From NCBI RefSeq assembly GCF_002364335.1, contig NZ_DEXW01000064.1:1-64000 (forward strand): a DNA stretch of 64,000 bases, given 5' to 3'. A program made the position numbers and the translations under genes. This document shows, piece by piece, positions 28,116-38,507 of the stretch. Each line of letters starts with the position of its first letter. Positions within the stretch are counted from its first letter, which is position 1. Source of the stretch: Winogradskyella sp. UBA3174 (GTDB lineage Bacteria > Bacteroidota > Bacteroidia > Flavobacteriales > Flavobacteriaceae). The notes under the pieces were generated by a model. That model searched no databases, was not told the origin of the DNA, and worked only from the letters and a program-made list of their open reading frames with translations.

Positions 28116-29048
28116 TTAAACTCTTGGTAAAAACACCTCTGCCATCATACAACGTGCACTACCACCTCCACATGTCTCTATAGACTCTAAAGAACTTGAA
28201 ATTATAGGACAATGATTTTCAATACTTTTAATCTGATTTTGAGTTAAGCTTTTGTGAGCCGCTTCACTCATTATTAAATAACGCTGATTATTATTGCCTC
28301 GTAATTGTAGCATATTACCCGCAAATTGATGCATCTGTGCTTCTGTTATAGAAATCACTTCTTTACCATCTTGCTTTAAATGTTTTACTACATTTTTACG
28401 CTCTTTTTTATCATCAATTGTATCTAAACAAATCACAGCAAAGTTTTCTGCCAAACACATCATAACATTAGTATGGTAAATAGCTAAACGTTCATTATCT
28501 ACAGTTTGGTTAGCTGTAAAAATAATAGGTGTATATTCAAAATCTTCGCAGAATTCTATAAACAAATCTTCATCAGCTCTTGGCGATAGTGTGCAATACG
28601 CTTTTCTATTTACACGATCCATTAAAATGCTTCCTGTACCTTCTAAAAAATAACCTTCGAGTTCTGCAGATGAGTAGTCTATAATATTTTTAATTTTAAA
28701 ACCTTCGGCTTCTAGTCTAACAAATACTTCATCTCTGCGCTCTCGTCTTCTATTTTCAGCAAACATTGGGTATTTAGCTACATCGCCATTACTATGAAAA
28801 CTAACCCAATTATTAGGAAATATAGAATCTGGTGTATCCATAAGTTTATCATCATTCTCAACAATAACATTAATACCAACAGCTCTTAATTTTTCTACTA
28901 ACGCATCAAACTCTTGTTGCGCTTTCTTATTAATTTCAGCATTTTTTATATCTAAATCTTCCTGAAAATAATTATTTACGGCAGTTTGTTCATTCATCCT
29001 GAAACTTACAGGTCGAATCATTAAAATAGTATCTGTTGTTTGTTGCAT
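28116..29048 (-). CDS. ctlX: Citrulline-hydrolase-type amidinohydrolase (CtlX family)
   Basis: A 310-residue enzyme of the amidinotransferase/arginine-deiminase fold. Family motifs are 'DTPDSIFPNNWVSFH', 'LEGTGSILMDR', 'YHTNVMMCLAENFAV', 'HQFAGNMLQLRG' and the terminal catalytic Cys300 in 'CGGGSARCMMAEVF'. CtlX proteins are reported to hydrolyse citrulline in some bacteria; the reaction here is by family assignment. It ends one base after the convergent kinase gene. A second enzyme of the same superfamily lies at 39419, not in an operon with it. Confidence 0.88.
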   Translation of the reverse strand: MQQTTDTILMIRPVSFRMNEQTAVNNYFQEDLDIKNAEINKKAQQEFDALVEKLRAVGINVIVENDDKLMDTPDSIFPNNWVSFHSNGDVAKYPMFAENRRRERRDEVFVRLEAEGFKIKNIIDYSSAELEGYFLEGTGSILMDRVNRKAYCTLSPRADEDLFIEFCEDFEYTPIIFTANQTVDNERLAIYHTNVMMCLAENFAVICLDTIDDKKERKNVVKHLKQDGKEVISITEAQMHQFAGNMLQLRGNNNQRYLIMSEAAHKSLTQNQIKSIENHCPIISSSLESIETCGGGSARCMMAEVFLPRV

Positions 29049-29158
29049 TTGTATATTTTTTAAAACGACGCTAAATTAGTCTTTTTACAATTTCAAATTT
29101 AAGCTGAGCATCTTTATTTATTTAAAATTGTTAAGTTTGAAGTATAATCTAATAGAAC

Positions 29159-30910
29159 ATGAAAAAACTCATAATTCTTTTATTAATTATTACATCCTGT
29201 ACAGATAAAACAGAGCAAAAATATGATGCAAAAACAGATATTGATTTCACAACTGCTTTTGAAAAAAGCAAGGGTTTAGAAACTGCTACTTATAAGCAAA
29301 CTATTAAATATTACAGGGATTTAGCAGACAGCTATTCTGAGGTTTCAATTGAAGCTATAGGCGAAACCGACTCAGGGAAACCGCTGCATATTGTGACATT
29401 AAACATGACTGGTTCTAATGATGATTTTAAAACTATTAGAAAATACAACAGAATTCTATTAATAAACAATGGTATTCATCCTGGCGAATCTGACGGTATC
29501 GATGCAACAATGCTATTATACAGAGATATTGTACAAGGCAAAATTGAAGCTCCAAAACGCACGGTTTTAGTCACTATTCCTATTTATAATATTGGAGGAA
29601 GCTTAAATAGAAATTCCGGAACACGTACTAATCAAAATGGCCCAAAAGAATATGGTTTTAGAGGTAATGCACGTAACTACGATTTAAATAGAGATTTTAT
29701 AAAATCTGACACTAAGAATGCAAGAGCCTTTGCACAGATATTTCATTTAGTACAGCCAGATGTTTTTATTGACAACCATGTAAGCAATGGCGCAGATTAC
29801 CAATATACTCTAACACATCTCTTTACACAACACAATAAATTAGGTGGTAAACTTGGAGCTTATCTACATACGCAAATGATGCCTCAACTAAAGCAAAAAC
29901 TAGAAGCAAAATCTTGGGATATTACTCCTTATGTTAATGTGTTTAATCGTACTCCAGAATCTGGTTTTTCGCAGTTTATGGATTCACCTCGTTATTCTAC
30001 AGGCTACACAACCTTGTTTAATACGCTAGGCATGATGGTGGAAACACACATGCTAAAACCTTATAAGCAACGTGTAGAAGGCACTTATGAATTAATGAAA
30101 AGCATGCTCGAAATTACCGAAGAACAAGGTGATAGAATTACAGAATTAAGGAATGAACAAGCAAAAACATGGTCAGCAGGAAACACGTATCCTTTAGCTT
30201 GGGCTATTGATACAACTAAATCTTCTATATTAAAGTTTAAAGGCTACGAAGGAGAAATGATTCCGAGTGAATTAACAGGTGTAAAACGCCTTAAATATGA
30301 CGTATCAAAACCTTTCACAAAAGACGTAAATTATCAAAATTATTTTTCACCAACTACAGAAGTTACCATTCCAAAAGCATATATAATTCCTCAAGGCTGG
30401 CATAATGTTATAGATTTATTAAAGTTGAATAACGTAGAATTTACACAAGTTGAAAATGACACCACATTAACTGTTCAATCTTATAAAATTGAGGATTATA
30501 AAACTAGAACTTCTGCTTACGAAGGTCATTATTCGCATTACGATACTAAAGTAAAAGTCTCGAAGATAAAACTAAGGTTTAGAACAGGTGATTACATTAT
30601 TATGACCAATCAAAAAGCTATGCGTTATTTATTAGAAACTTTAGAACCAACTGCACCAGATTCATTCTTTAACTGGAATTTCTTCGATACTATTTTGCAA
30701 CAAAAAGAAGGCTTCTCACCTTACGTTTGGGAAGATAAAGCACAGCAACTTCTAAGAGCTAACCCTAAACTTCAAATAGAATATAATATTAAAGTAAGCT
30801 ACGAAGAAGATTTTGCTAATAACTGGTATGCACAATTAGATTGGTTACATAAACAAAGTGGTAATTACGAAAAAGCCCATTTGCAGTATCCCGTTTATCG
30901 CATAAACTGA
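29159..30910 (+). CDS. M14-family zinc carboxypeptidase, lipoprotein
   Basis: A 583-residue exported metallopeptidase with a lipoprotein signal (MKKLIILLLIITSC, Cys14). The M14 zinc motif His-x-x-Glu is His107/Glu110 in 'NNGIHPGESDG', and the third ligand is the His of 'DVFIDNHVSNGADYQ'. The substrate-binding region 'GFRGNARNYDLNRDFIK' (Asn-Arg) is present. The C-terminal third has no clear domain. It probably acts at the envelope on peptides. It stands alone. Confidence 0.92.
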   Translation: MKKLIILLLIITSCTDKTEQKYDAKTDIDFTTAFEKSKGLETATYKQTIKYYRDLADSYSEVSIEAIGETDSGKPLHIVTLNMTGSNDDFKTIRKYNRILLINNGIHPGESDGIDATMLLYRDIVQGKIEAPKRTVLVTIPIYNIGGSLNRNSGTRTNQNGPKEYGFRGNARNYDLNRDFIKSDTKNARAFAQIFHLVQPDVFIDNHVSNGADYQYTLTHLFTQHNKLGGKLGAYLHTQMMPQLKQKLEAKSWDITPYVNVFNRTPESGFSQFMDSPRYSTGYTTLFNTLGMMVETHMLKPYKQRVEGTYELMKSMLEITEEQGDRITELRNEQAKTWSAGNTYPLAWAIDTTKSSILKFKGYEGEMIPSELTGVKRLKYDVSKPFTKDVNYQNYFSPTTEVTIPKAYIIPQGWHNVIDLLKLNNVEFTQVENDTTLTVQSYKIEDYKTRTSAYEGHYSHYDTKVKVSKIKLRFRTGDYIIMTNQKAMRYLLETLEPTAPDSFFNWNFFDTILQQKEGFSPYVWEDKAQQLLRANPKLQIEYNIKVSYEEDFANNWYAQLDWLHKQSGNYEKAHLQYPVYRIN

Positions 30911-31003
30911 AACTTGATTTTGTAAAAAAATAAGGTAACTTTATTTAATAACACATATAAGGCGGATATAGTCTATATTCAATTGTTGACAAACATTTGA
31001 GAA

Positions 31004-31249
31004 ATGAAATACCTTAAAATCATAATTGTTCTTTTTCTTCTTACTAGTTGCAAAAAAAACTATTGATAACCATATCGCTATTGGTACTTGGTACTTGGTA
31101 CTTGGTACTTGGTACTTGGTACTTGGTATATATCCCATAAAGATGGTAATTATTCGGAATATAAAATAACAGATCAATTTATTGTATATTTAATCAAGTC
31201 TACGAGAACTCCGAACGAAACTAAACACAACAGCATGTATAGCTAATAA
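31004..31249 (+). pseudogene. Decayed small lipoprotein with internal heptamer expansion
   Basis: An ATG at about 31004 begins 'MKYLKIIIVLFLLTSC', a good lipoprotein signal, but an 8-A run (31052-31059) puts the frame into a stop within five codons ('KKNY-stop'). With one A fewer the frame reads 'KKTIDNHIAIGTWYL' into a 7-bp tandem repeat. Beyond the repeat, 'YISHKDGNYSEYKITDQFIVYL' continues in another frame, in phase with 'IGTWY' if the five extra repeat units are removed. So two lesions, a homopolymer slip and a 35-bp repeat expansion, explain the loss. The original end is unclear. Confidence 0.6.
31081..31128. repeat. Perfect 7-bp tandem repeat, TTGGTAC x 6.9
   Basis: Six full copies and a six-base partial of TTGGTAC, 48 bp in all, without a mismatch. 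It sits inside the lipoprotein remnant, where the ancestral sequence needed only about 1.9 copies to read 'IGTWY'. Seven is not a multiple of three, so every gain or loss changes frame. Confidence 0.95.
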
Positions 31250-31329
31250 GACACTATTATGGCTTCCTATGAGTCACGCCTCACTCGCCATAAACAGAAG
31301 ACGTTGTACAACATTAAAAAAACAGGATA

Positions 31330-31962
31330 ATGAAAAAACACTTCGGAATATTATTATTTGTTCTATTAACTTTTTCGTGTAAGGGTCAAACCAATATGAA
31401 GAATTTAAAAACTGTTGGTGGTCCTTGTCAGGATTGCGAAGCTACTTTGGATTATAAAATGCTAAACATAACGCCAAAAGCTACTGATACTCTGACTGGT
31501 TTTAGTGATACCGAACCTAAAATTAAAATAACTGGAACAGTATTCCAAAAAAACGGAAAGACACCAGCGAAAAATGTTTTACTTTATGTTTATCACGTTG
31601 ACAGAAACGGAATTTATCAGCCAAGTAATGAACCGGTTGGATGGGAAAAAAGGCACGGACAATATCGAGGGTGGCTAAAAACTGGTAATGATGGAAAATT
31701 TACTTTTTATACATTCCGACCAGCACCTTATCCAGAAGTTCAAGAACCTGAACACATTCATATTTATGTAAAAGAGCCAAATACAACACCCTATTACATT
31801 GATAGCTATCTCTTTGAAAGTGACCCAACTCTCACGGAAAAAATTAAAGAATCTAAAAAAAATAGAGGTGGTTCCGGAATTATCGAACTCAAAATGAAAG
31901 ATGGAATCTTGACAGCAAACAGAGATTTGATTTTAGGATTGAACATACCTGATTATGAATGA
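31330..31962 (+). CDS. Intradiol-dioxygenase-like lipoprotein
   Basis: A 210-residue exported protein with a lipoprotein signal (MKKHFGILLFVLLTFSC, Cys17). The fold matches the protocatechuate/catechol intradiol dioxygenases ('IKITGTVFQKNGKTPAKNVLLYVYHVDRNGIYQ', 'LKTGNDGKFTFYTFRPAPYP'). All four Fe(III) ligands expected of this family appear: Tyr96 (GIY), Tyr134 (APYP), His142 and His144 ('EPEHIHIYV'). Classical enzymes are cytosolic and cut catechols; secreted family members exist, mostly with unproven substrates. There is no aromatic-degradation gene nearby. Confidence 0.88.
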   Translation: MKKHFGILLFVLLTFSCKGQTNMKNLKTVGGPCQDCEATLDYKMLNITPKATDTLTGFSDTEPKIKITGTVFQKNGKTPAKNVLLYVYHVDRNGIYQPSNEPVGWEKRHGQYRGWLKTGNDGKFTFYTFRPAPYPEVQEPEHIHIYVKEPNTTPYYIDSYLFESDPTLTEKIKESKKNRGGSGIIELKMKDGILTANRDLILGLNIPDYE

Positions 31963-32035
31963 AAAATGTTGCACAAAACCGTGTGAAATTAATTGCTAAA
32001 CACGCAACAAACCATATACCAAAGGTTAAACAAAC

Positions 32036-32617
32036 CTATATTAAAATCCTAATATTAGCATAGCTGTTTTCTAAAGCTTTCTCAGATGATTTAGCATCTA
32101 ACCATTCTACTTTAGTAATACCCTCGTCTTGTTGTGGAAAAAGCTTTCCATCAAATTTGGTGGTCATTTCAAACCAATAAGTTATCTTAATTCTATACTT
32201 ACCTTGGCGCTTAAAAATATGATAAGTTGTTGGTAATGGTTTCGAAATTTTCAGACCTGAAACACCTGTCTCTTCTTCGACTTCTCTTATTGCTGTTTCT
32301 TCAATAGATTCTTTTCCTTCTGTTTTACCTTTAGGCAAATCCCATTTATCATTTCTATATATAAATAGCACTTCATTATTAGCATTACGAACCTTCCCGC
32401 CACCAGCAATTACGTTTGGTAATAGTTTTAAAAAGCGTTTTAATAATTTATTGGATTTTTTACCAACAAGATGTACTGCTTTTAATTCTGTAGAGTTAAG
32501 TGTTTTAATCACTTTATCAATATCAACAGACTTGAGTAAAAACGATTTAAAATCCGTTTCTTTACTAACTAAATTAGTTAAAATTATAGGCTTATCGCCT
32601 ACATATATTGTGTACAT
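32036..32617 (-). CDS. Nudix hydrolase
   Basis: A 193-residue protein with a complete Nudix box from Gly97 to Val119 (G-x5-E-x7-REVEEETGV), which coordinates Mg2+ and cleaves nucleoside-diphosphate-linked compounds. It is preceded by 'FIYRNDKWDLPKGKTEGKE' and has an extra N-terminal domain of about 75 residues of unknown role. The substrate cannot be read from sequence. It is divergent from pyrE. Confidence 0.93.
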   Translation of the reverse strand: MYTIYVGDKPIILTNLVSKETDFKSFLLKSVDIDKVIKTLNSTELKAVHLVGKKSNKLLKRFLKLLPNVIAGGGKVRNANNEVLFIYRNDKWDLPKGKTEGKESIEETAIREVEEETGVSGLKISKPLPTTYHIFKRQGKYRIKITYWFEMTTKFDGKLFPQQDEGITKVEWLDAKSSEKALENSYANIRILI

Positions 32618-32727
32618 AGATTAGGGTTGATTAAAACTAAGCTAACGTAAAAATATTATTTTTTATGACACAAAATTTAGAATGAAAATTAATTTATCAT
32701 TAAAAATAAATAACTTCTAAAATTGAT

Positions 32728-32735
32728 TAATTTTG
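32728..32735 (+). promoter_or_regulatory. -7 promoter element of pyrE, possibly leaderless
   Basis: TAATTTTG fits the Bacteroidetes -7 consensus TAnnTTTG. Transcription would begin about five bases later, at or next to the ATG at 32740, giving a leaderless or nearly leaderless mRNA. No good -33 TTTG is seen at the right distance. Confidence 0.5.
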
Positions 32736-32739
32736 CGAT

Positions 32740-33384
32740 ATGATTTTTAATAAAGATACAGCTAAAAAAACCGCAGAAGTTTTGTTACAAATTAATGCTA
32801 TAAAACTTCAGCCAACAGAACCATTTGCATGGGCCTCTGGTTGGAAATCACCCATTTACTGTGATAATAGAATTGTACTATCCTACCCTCTTGCAAGAAA
32901 TTACATTAGAGAAACGATGGCTAAACACATAGAAGCTCACTATGGTAAACCAGATGTTATTGCTGGTGTAGCTACAGGTGCCATTGGTATTGGAGCACTT
33001 GTCGCTGAGTATTTAAACCTACCTTTTGTTTATGTAAGGCCTGAAGCAAAGAAGCATGGTCGCCAAAACCAGGTTGAAGGTTACATAGAAAAAGGACAAA
33101 CTGTAGTAGTTGTAGAAGACTTAATAAGTACTGGCAAGAGCAGTCTTAATGCTGTTATCGCTTTAAATGAAGCCGAAGTTATCGTAAAAGGGATGGTTGC
33201 TATTTTCTCTTATGGTTTTGAGGTTGCAGCAAACAATTTTGATGCTGCTAATGTAGAATTGCAAACACTTAGTAACTACGAAAATCTTTTAGAGCAAGCT
33301 CTCGATACTAATTATATAACAGAAAAACAACAAGATATTTTAGCACAATGGAATGCCAACCCCAGTGAATGGAACGCTAATTGA
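32740..33384 (+). CDS. pyrE: Orotate phosphoribosyltransferase
   Basis: PyrE joins orotate to PRPP to form orotidine 5'-phosphate in pyrimidine synthesis. This 214-residue form has 'PFAWASGWKSPIYCDNR', the flexible-loop 'YVRPEAKKHGRQNQVEG' and the PRPP-binding motif 'VVVVEDLISTGKSS'. The next gene starts 26 bp after the stop. Confidence 0.97.
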   Translation: MIFNKDTAKKTAEVLLQINAIKLQPTEPFAWASGWKSPIYCDNRIVLSYPLARNYIRETMAKHIEAHYGKPDVIAGVATGAIGIGALVAEYLNLPFVYVRPEAKKHGRQNQVEGYIEKGQTVVVVEDLISTGKSSLNAVIALNEAEVIVKGMVAIFSYGFEVAANNFDAANVELQTLSNYENLLEQALDTNYITEKQQDILAQWNANPSEWNAN

Positions 33385-33410
33385 TATACATATCTCAAAC
33401 AACTACAATT

Positions 33411-33806
33411 ATGAATTTAGAATCACCAAAAGTAACTTTAGATAAATCTGCAGAAGAAACATTCAACTTTTTATCTAACGTTAAAAATTTTGAAAACTTA
33501 ATGCCTGAAAACACAAGTAAGTTTGAAGTTTTAGAAAATGATAAATTTCTTTTTGCACTAAAAGGGATGCCAGAAATTATCTTGAAGAAAAAAGAAGTAA
33601 CACCAAACAGTAAAATCGTTTTAGGTGCGGCTGGTGGAAAATTAGATTTCTCATTAACAGCAAATATTACAGAAGTTAAACCAACTAAAAGTGAAGTTCA
33701 GTTAAGTTTTGATGGCGAATTTAATGCTATGATGGCAATGATGATTAAAGGTCCAATCACAAAATTTATTGAGACTTTAGCTACTAATATGAAGACTGCA
33801 ATCTAG
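33411..33806 (+). CDS. SRPBCC-fold (START/polyketide-cyclase-like) protein
   Basis: A 131-residue protein from the ATG at 33411; an upstream TTG at 33381 overlaps the pyrE stop and is rejected. The body ('KSAEETFNFLSNVKNFENLMPENTSKFEVLENDKFLFALKGMPEI') fits the Bet v1/START-like hydrophobic pocket, a fold that binds lipids or small hydrophobics. The C-terminal helix is 'GPITKFIETLATNMKTAI'. Position after pyrE suggests co-transcription, but no metabolic link is clear. Its stop shares CTAG with the stop of birA on the other strand. Confidence 0.85.
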   Translation: MNLESPKVTLDKSAEETFNFLSNVKNFENLMPENTSKFEVLENDKFLFALKGMPEIILKKKEVTPNSKIVLGAAGGKLDFSLTANITEVKPTKSEVQLSFDGEFNAMMAMMIKGPITKFIETLATNMKTAI

Positions 33807-34531
33807 TACAACAGAGTTACTTCTTTTAAATCGAAAGTTTTTATAATAGCATCTTCCGTCCAAACCTTTAATTGGCCTGTGTTTGTAACACCTTTAATAA
33901 TGCCAGAAAATGTTTCATTATCTGTTTTAAATGTTGAAGGCTTATCTTTTCTAAAAAGCAATGCTTCATATTGAAGTTTTATATCCGTAAATTTCTCTAC
34001 TTCTAAAAGACTTAAATAAATCTCTAGCTGCTTCAAGATTTCTGAAAGCACTTCGCCTTTATTAAATAAACGACCTGTTACTAAACTCATAGATGACGCT
34101 TTAGGCAAATTTTCAAAGTATTTTTGATTTATATTTAATCCAAAACCAATTATAGAACCCTGTAACTTGTTACTTTTAATGACATTTTCTATTAAAATAC
34201 CGCATAGCTTTTTGTCTGCTGACAAAATGTCGTTAGGCCATTTTATAGATAATTGAGCAATTTTAAATACGCGCAATGCCTTATAAATTGCAACAGAAAC
34301 TACCATACTTATAAAGAATTGATCTTCAATTTTAAGGTTTGGCAATAGCTTAAACACACTAGCAGTAAGGTTTTTAGAAGTTTCAGCTTGCCATTTTGTG
34401 CCCATTTGCCCTCTCCCACCTGTCTGTTTATCTGCCAATACAACGGTATAATCCTTTGGCAAAATACCAGAAACCATATCTTTTAGATAGGTATTTGTAG
34501 AGTCAATGGCATCAAGTTTGATTATATACAT
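33803..34531 (-). CDS. birA: Biotin--[acetyl-CoA-carboxylase] ligase
   Basis: BirA activates biotin as biotinyl-AMP and attaches it to the carrier protein of biotin-dependent carboxylases. This 242-residue form lacks the N-terminal DNA-binding domain of E. coli BirA, so it is a ligase only. The adenylate-binding motif 'GRGQMGTKWQA', 'LSIKWPNDIL' and 'IGFGLNINQ' are present. It is divergent from rsfS. Confidence 0.95.
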   Translation of the reverse strand: MYIIKLDAIDSTNTYLKDMVSGILPKDYTVVLADKQTGGRGQMGTKWQAETSKNLTASVFKLLPNLKIEDQFFISMVVSVAIYKALRVFKIAQLSIKWPNDILSADKKLCGILIENVIKSNKLQGSIIGFGLNINQKYFENLPKASSMSLVTGRLFNKGEVLSEILKQLEIYLSLLEVEKFTDIKLQYEALLFRKDKPSTFKTDNETFSGIIKGVTNTGQLKVWTEDAIIKTFDLKEVTLLY

Positions 34532-34596
34532 AAATAGAGTGTTTTATTTTATAGTTTTCTTATGACAATAACACCCTACAAGAACTAAAAAAATAA

Positions 34597-34604
34597 TAAC
34601 TTTG
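34597..34604 (+). promoter_or_regulatory. -7 promoter element for rsfS-ftsH
   Basis: TAACTTTG matches the TAnnTTTG consensus 20 bp before the rsfS start. No clear -33 TTTG stands 19-20 bp upstream. Confidence 0.5.
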
Positions 34605-34624
34605 CACAAATTTAATATAAATTA

Positions 34625-34996
34625 ATGACGAAAGATAAAACCAATGCTGACCAACTCATTACAACTATTATTGGAGGTATAGAAGAGGTTAAAGGTAAAG
34701 AAATTATAATCTTAGATTTAAGAGAAATCGAAAACACGGTTTGCGATTATTTTATTGTTTGTGAAGGTACTTCTAATACGCAGGTTAACGCAATCGTCAG
34801 TTCTGTACAAAAAACAGTTAGCAAAACCCTAAGAGATAAGCCTTGGCATGTTGAAGGTAGTGATAATGCTGAATGGGTCTTAATGGATTATGTTAATGTC
34901 GTAGTACATGTGTTTCAAAAACATATTAGAGAATATTACGATATTGAAAGTCTATGGGGAGACGCTAAAACGACAATAATAGAAACTAGTTACTAA
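34625..34996 (+). CDS. rsfS: Ribosomal silencing factor
   Basis: RsfS binds ribosomal protein uL14 and blocks subunit joining when nutrients run short. The 123-residue sequence has the family core 'CDYFIVCEGTSNTQVNAI', 'KPWHVEGSDNAEWVLMDYVNVVVHVFQ' and 'REYYDIESLWGDA'. It is 18 bp upstream of ftsH, a conserved pairing in this group. Confidence 0.96.
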   Translation: MTKDKTNADQLITTIIGGIEEVKGKEIIILDLREIENTVCDYFIVCEGTSNTQVNAIVSSVQKTVSKTLRDKPWHVEGSDNAEWVLMDYVNVVVHVFQKHIREYYDIESLWGDAKTTIIETSY

Positions 34997-35014
34997 AAAG
35001 AGAAAACGCTACTA

Positions 35015-36970
<1,956 letters not shown>

Positions 36971-36990
36971 TTATACAATTATACACCATA

Positions 36991-37033
36991 TAAAAAAACT
37001 TAAATTGACTAAATGTTAATTTAAGTTTTTTTA
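36991..37033 (+). terminator. Terminator of ftsH
   Basis: A 16-bp perfect inverted repeat (36991-37006 and 37018-37033), centred on an 11-base loop, begins with a run of As and ends in a run of seven Ts. It stands 20 bp after the ftsH stop. Confidence 0.85.
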
Positions 37034-37077
37034 TATTTGAGAAAATCACTTTAATTAGTACAAATAGCAACTATTAA

Positions 37078-37686
37078 ATGAGCTTATTTCGTAAACTCTT
37101 CGGCAAAAAATCTGATCAGTCAGAGCAGAGTATACCAAATCAAGATAGAGGCAAATATATGCCAGAAGTAAAGCTACCTGCTGATGAGCGATTCACCATA
37201 AACTTTAAAGCCAACGGAGGTAAGTTTTTATACTGTGAAAACATGGAAGAAGTTAAGGATAGTTTTAATTCTATTCTTAATGAAAACAAATGGCACAATG
37301 ATAAAACTTTTCTAATTGATGATCGTCTTTCTGAATTATTTAAAGACTTTAATCTTAAGTGTACTAAAAGAGTTTCCGAAAGTTCTTATTTTTTATCGAC
37401 TTGCGAATACTTAATTTCAGACGATGGCTCTTTATTAATATCTTCAAATCAAATAGCAGAAAAAAAACTAAGAGAGTTACCAGATCACTTTATTATTTAT
37501 GCTACAACAAGTCAGTTTGTTGAAAGTATTGGAGAAGGCTTAAAAGGAATAAAAGAAAAAAGTAAAGCAAAAATACCTACAAATATCACCACAATAAAGC
37601 ATTTTAAAACAGCTGAAGATAAAGATTTTCTAACCTATGGCAGTAGTGCTAAAAATTTATACCTACTTCTACTAGAAGATTTATAA
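37078..37686 (+). CDS. LUD-domain (LutC/YkgG-like) protein
   Basis: A 202-residue member of the LUD domain family, whose known members are the LutB/LutC lactate-utilisation proteins. Seen here are 'KFLYCENMEEVKDSFNSILNENKW', 'STCEYLISDDGSLLISSNQ' and the C-terminal '...TYGSSAKNLYLLLLEDL'. There is no lutA or lutB next to it, so a role in lactate oxidation is doubtful; in this group the gene sits between ftsH and phospholipid genes. Its stop overlaps the cdsA start by one base. Confidence 0.85.
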   Translation: MSLFRKLFGKKSDQSEQSIPNQDRGKYMPEVKLPADERFTINFKANGGKFLYCENMEEVKDSFNSILNENKWHNDKTFLIDDRLSELFKDFNLKCTKRVSESSYFLSTCEYLISDDGSLLISSNQIAEKKLRELPDHFIIYATTSQFVESIGEGLKGIKEKSKAKIPTNITTIKHFKTAEDKDFLTYGSSAKNLYLLLLEDL

Positions 37687-38507
37687 TGAAAGAACTATCT
37701 ATAAGAGCTATTTCTGGCACTATCTATGTTTTATTACTTATAGGCTCTCTATACTACCAAGAAACAGTCTCTATATTACTAGCCGTTTTTGGCATATTAA
37801 GCTTGGCTGAATTTAGCAACCTCATAAAGCTAAAATCACACTTGCAATACGTTATTTTTGTTTTATTATATGGTGGCTTTTGGTACTTGTGTTTAAGAGA
37901 AAGTCCATTTACTGGTAAAGATGAAACTATACAGGTATTACTTGTAATTACAATTTTTGTTAATCTTATTTTAATAAAAGATTTATTCACAGAAAAGAAA
38001 ATTCCATTATTTGAATCTAAGCCTTTTATAGCAACTACTTTTTATTTGTCTAGTGGTTTTGTGTTTCTACTACTTATTACCAACTATGAAAACTCCTTTA
38101 GCCCACTACTACTTTTAGGTAGTTTTATTTTGGTTTGGATAAATGATAGTGCTGCATACATTGTGGGTAAAAATTTAGGTAGACAAAAATTATTTCCGAG
38201 CATCTCGCCAAAGAAAACTATAGAAGGTTTTCTTGGTGGTCTTTTTTTTGCTTGCATTTCTAGTTATTTTATTGCAGAGTTTACAGAAACATTAGATTTT
38301 ACTAGCTGGCTAATTCTTGCTACTATAGTAAGTGTTTTAGGCACTATAGGTGATCTAATTGAGTCTAAATTTAAGCGCCAAGCAGGTGTTAAAGACAGTG
38401 GAGTTATTATGCCTGGTCATGGAGGGCTATTAGATCGTTTAGATAGTATTATCTTTACAGCACCATTTATATATTTATTTTTAAGAATAGTAAGTTATGT
38501 TTCATAA
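37686..38507 (+). CDS. cdsA: Phosphatidate cytidylyltransferase
   Basis: CdsA makes CDP-diacylglycerol from phosphatidic acid and CTP in the inner membrane, the branch-point of phospholipid synthesis. The 273-residue protein has about eight hydrophobic helices. The family signature near the end is complete: 'KSKF...QAGVKDSGVIMPGHGGLLDRLDS' with its conserved Asp residues. It overlaps psd by 11 bp. Confidence 0.97.
   Translation: MKELSIRAISGTIYVLLLIGSLYYQETVSILLAVFGILSLAEFSNLIKLKSHLQYVIFVLLYGGFWYLCLRESPFTGKDETIQVLLVITIFVNLILIKDLFTEKKIPLFESKPFIATTFYLSSGFVFLLLITNYENSFSPLLLLGSFILVWINDSAAYIVGKNLGRQKLFPSISPKKTIEGFLGGLFFACISSYFIAEFTETLDFTSWLILATIVSVLGTIGDLIESKFKRQAGVKDSGVIMPGHGGLLDRLDSIIFTAPFIYLFLRIVSYVS

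Noticed and set aside
31081..31128. CRISPR-like repeat
   Set aside because: Seven-base units without spacers are a simple tandem repeat; no cas genes are present.
30941..31177. A minus-strand frame with 'STKYQVP' repeats
   Set aside because: It is only the reverse translation of the TTGGTAC heptamer array; there is no domain and no credible start context.
36991..37033. Hairpin after ftsH as a small RNA or riboswitch
   Set aside because: The A-run, stem and T-run layout is fully explained as a terminator.
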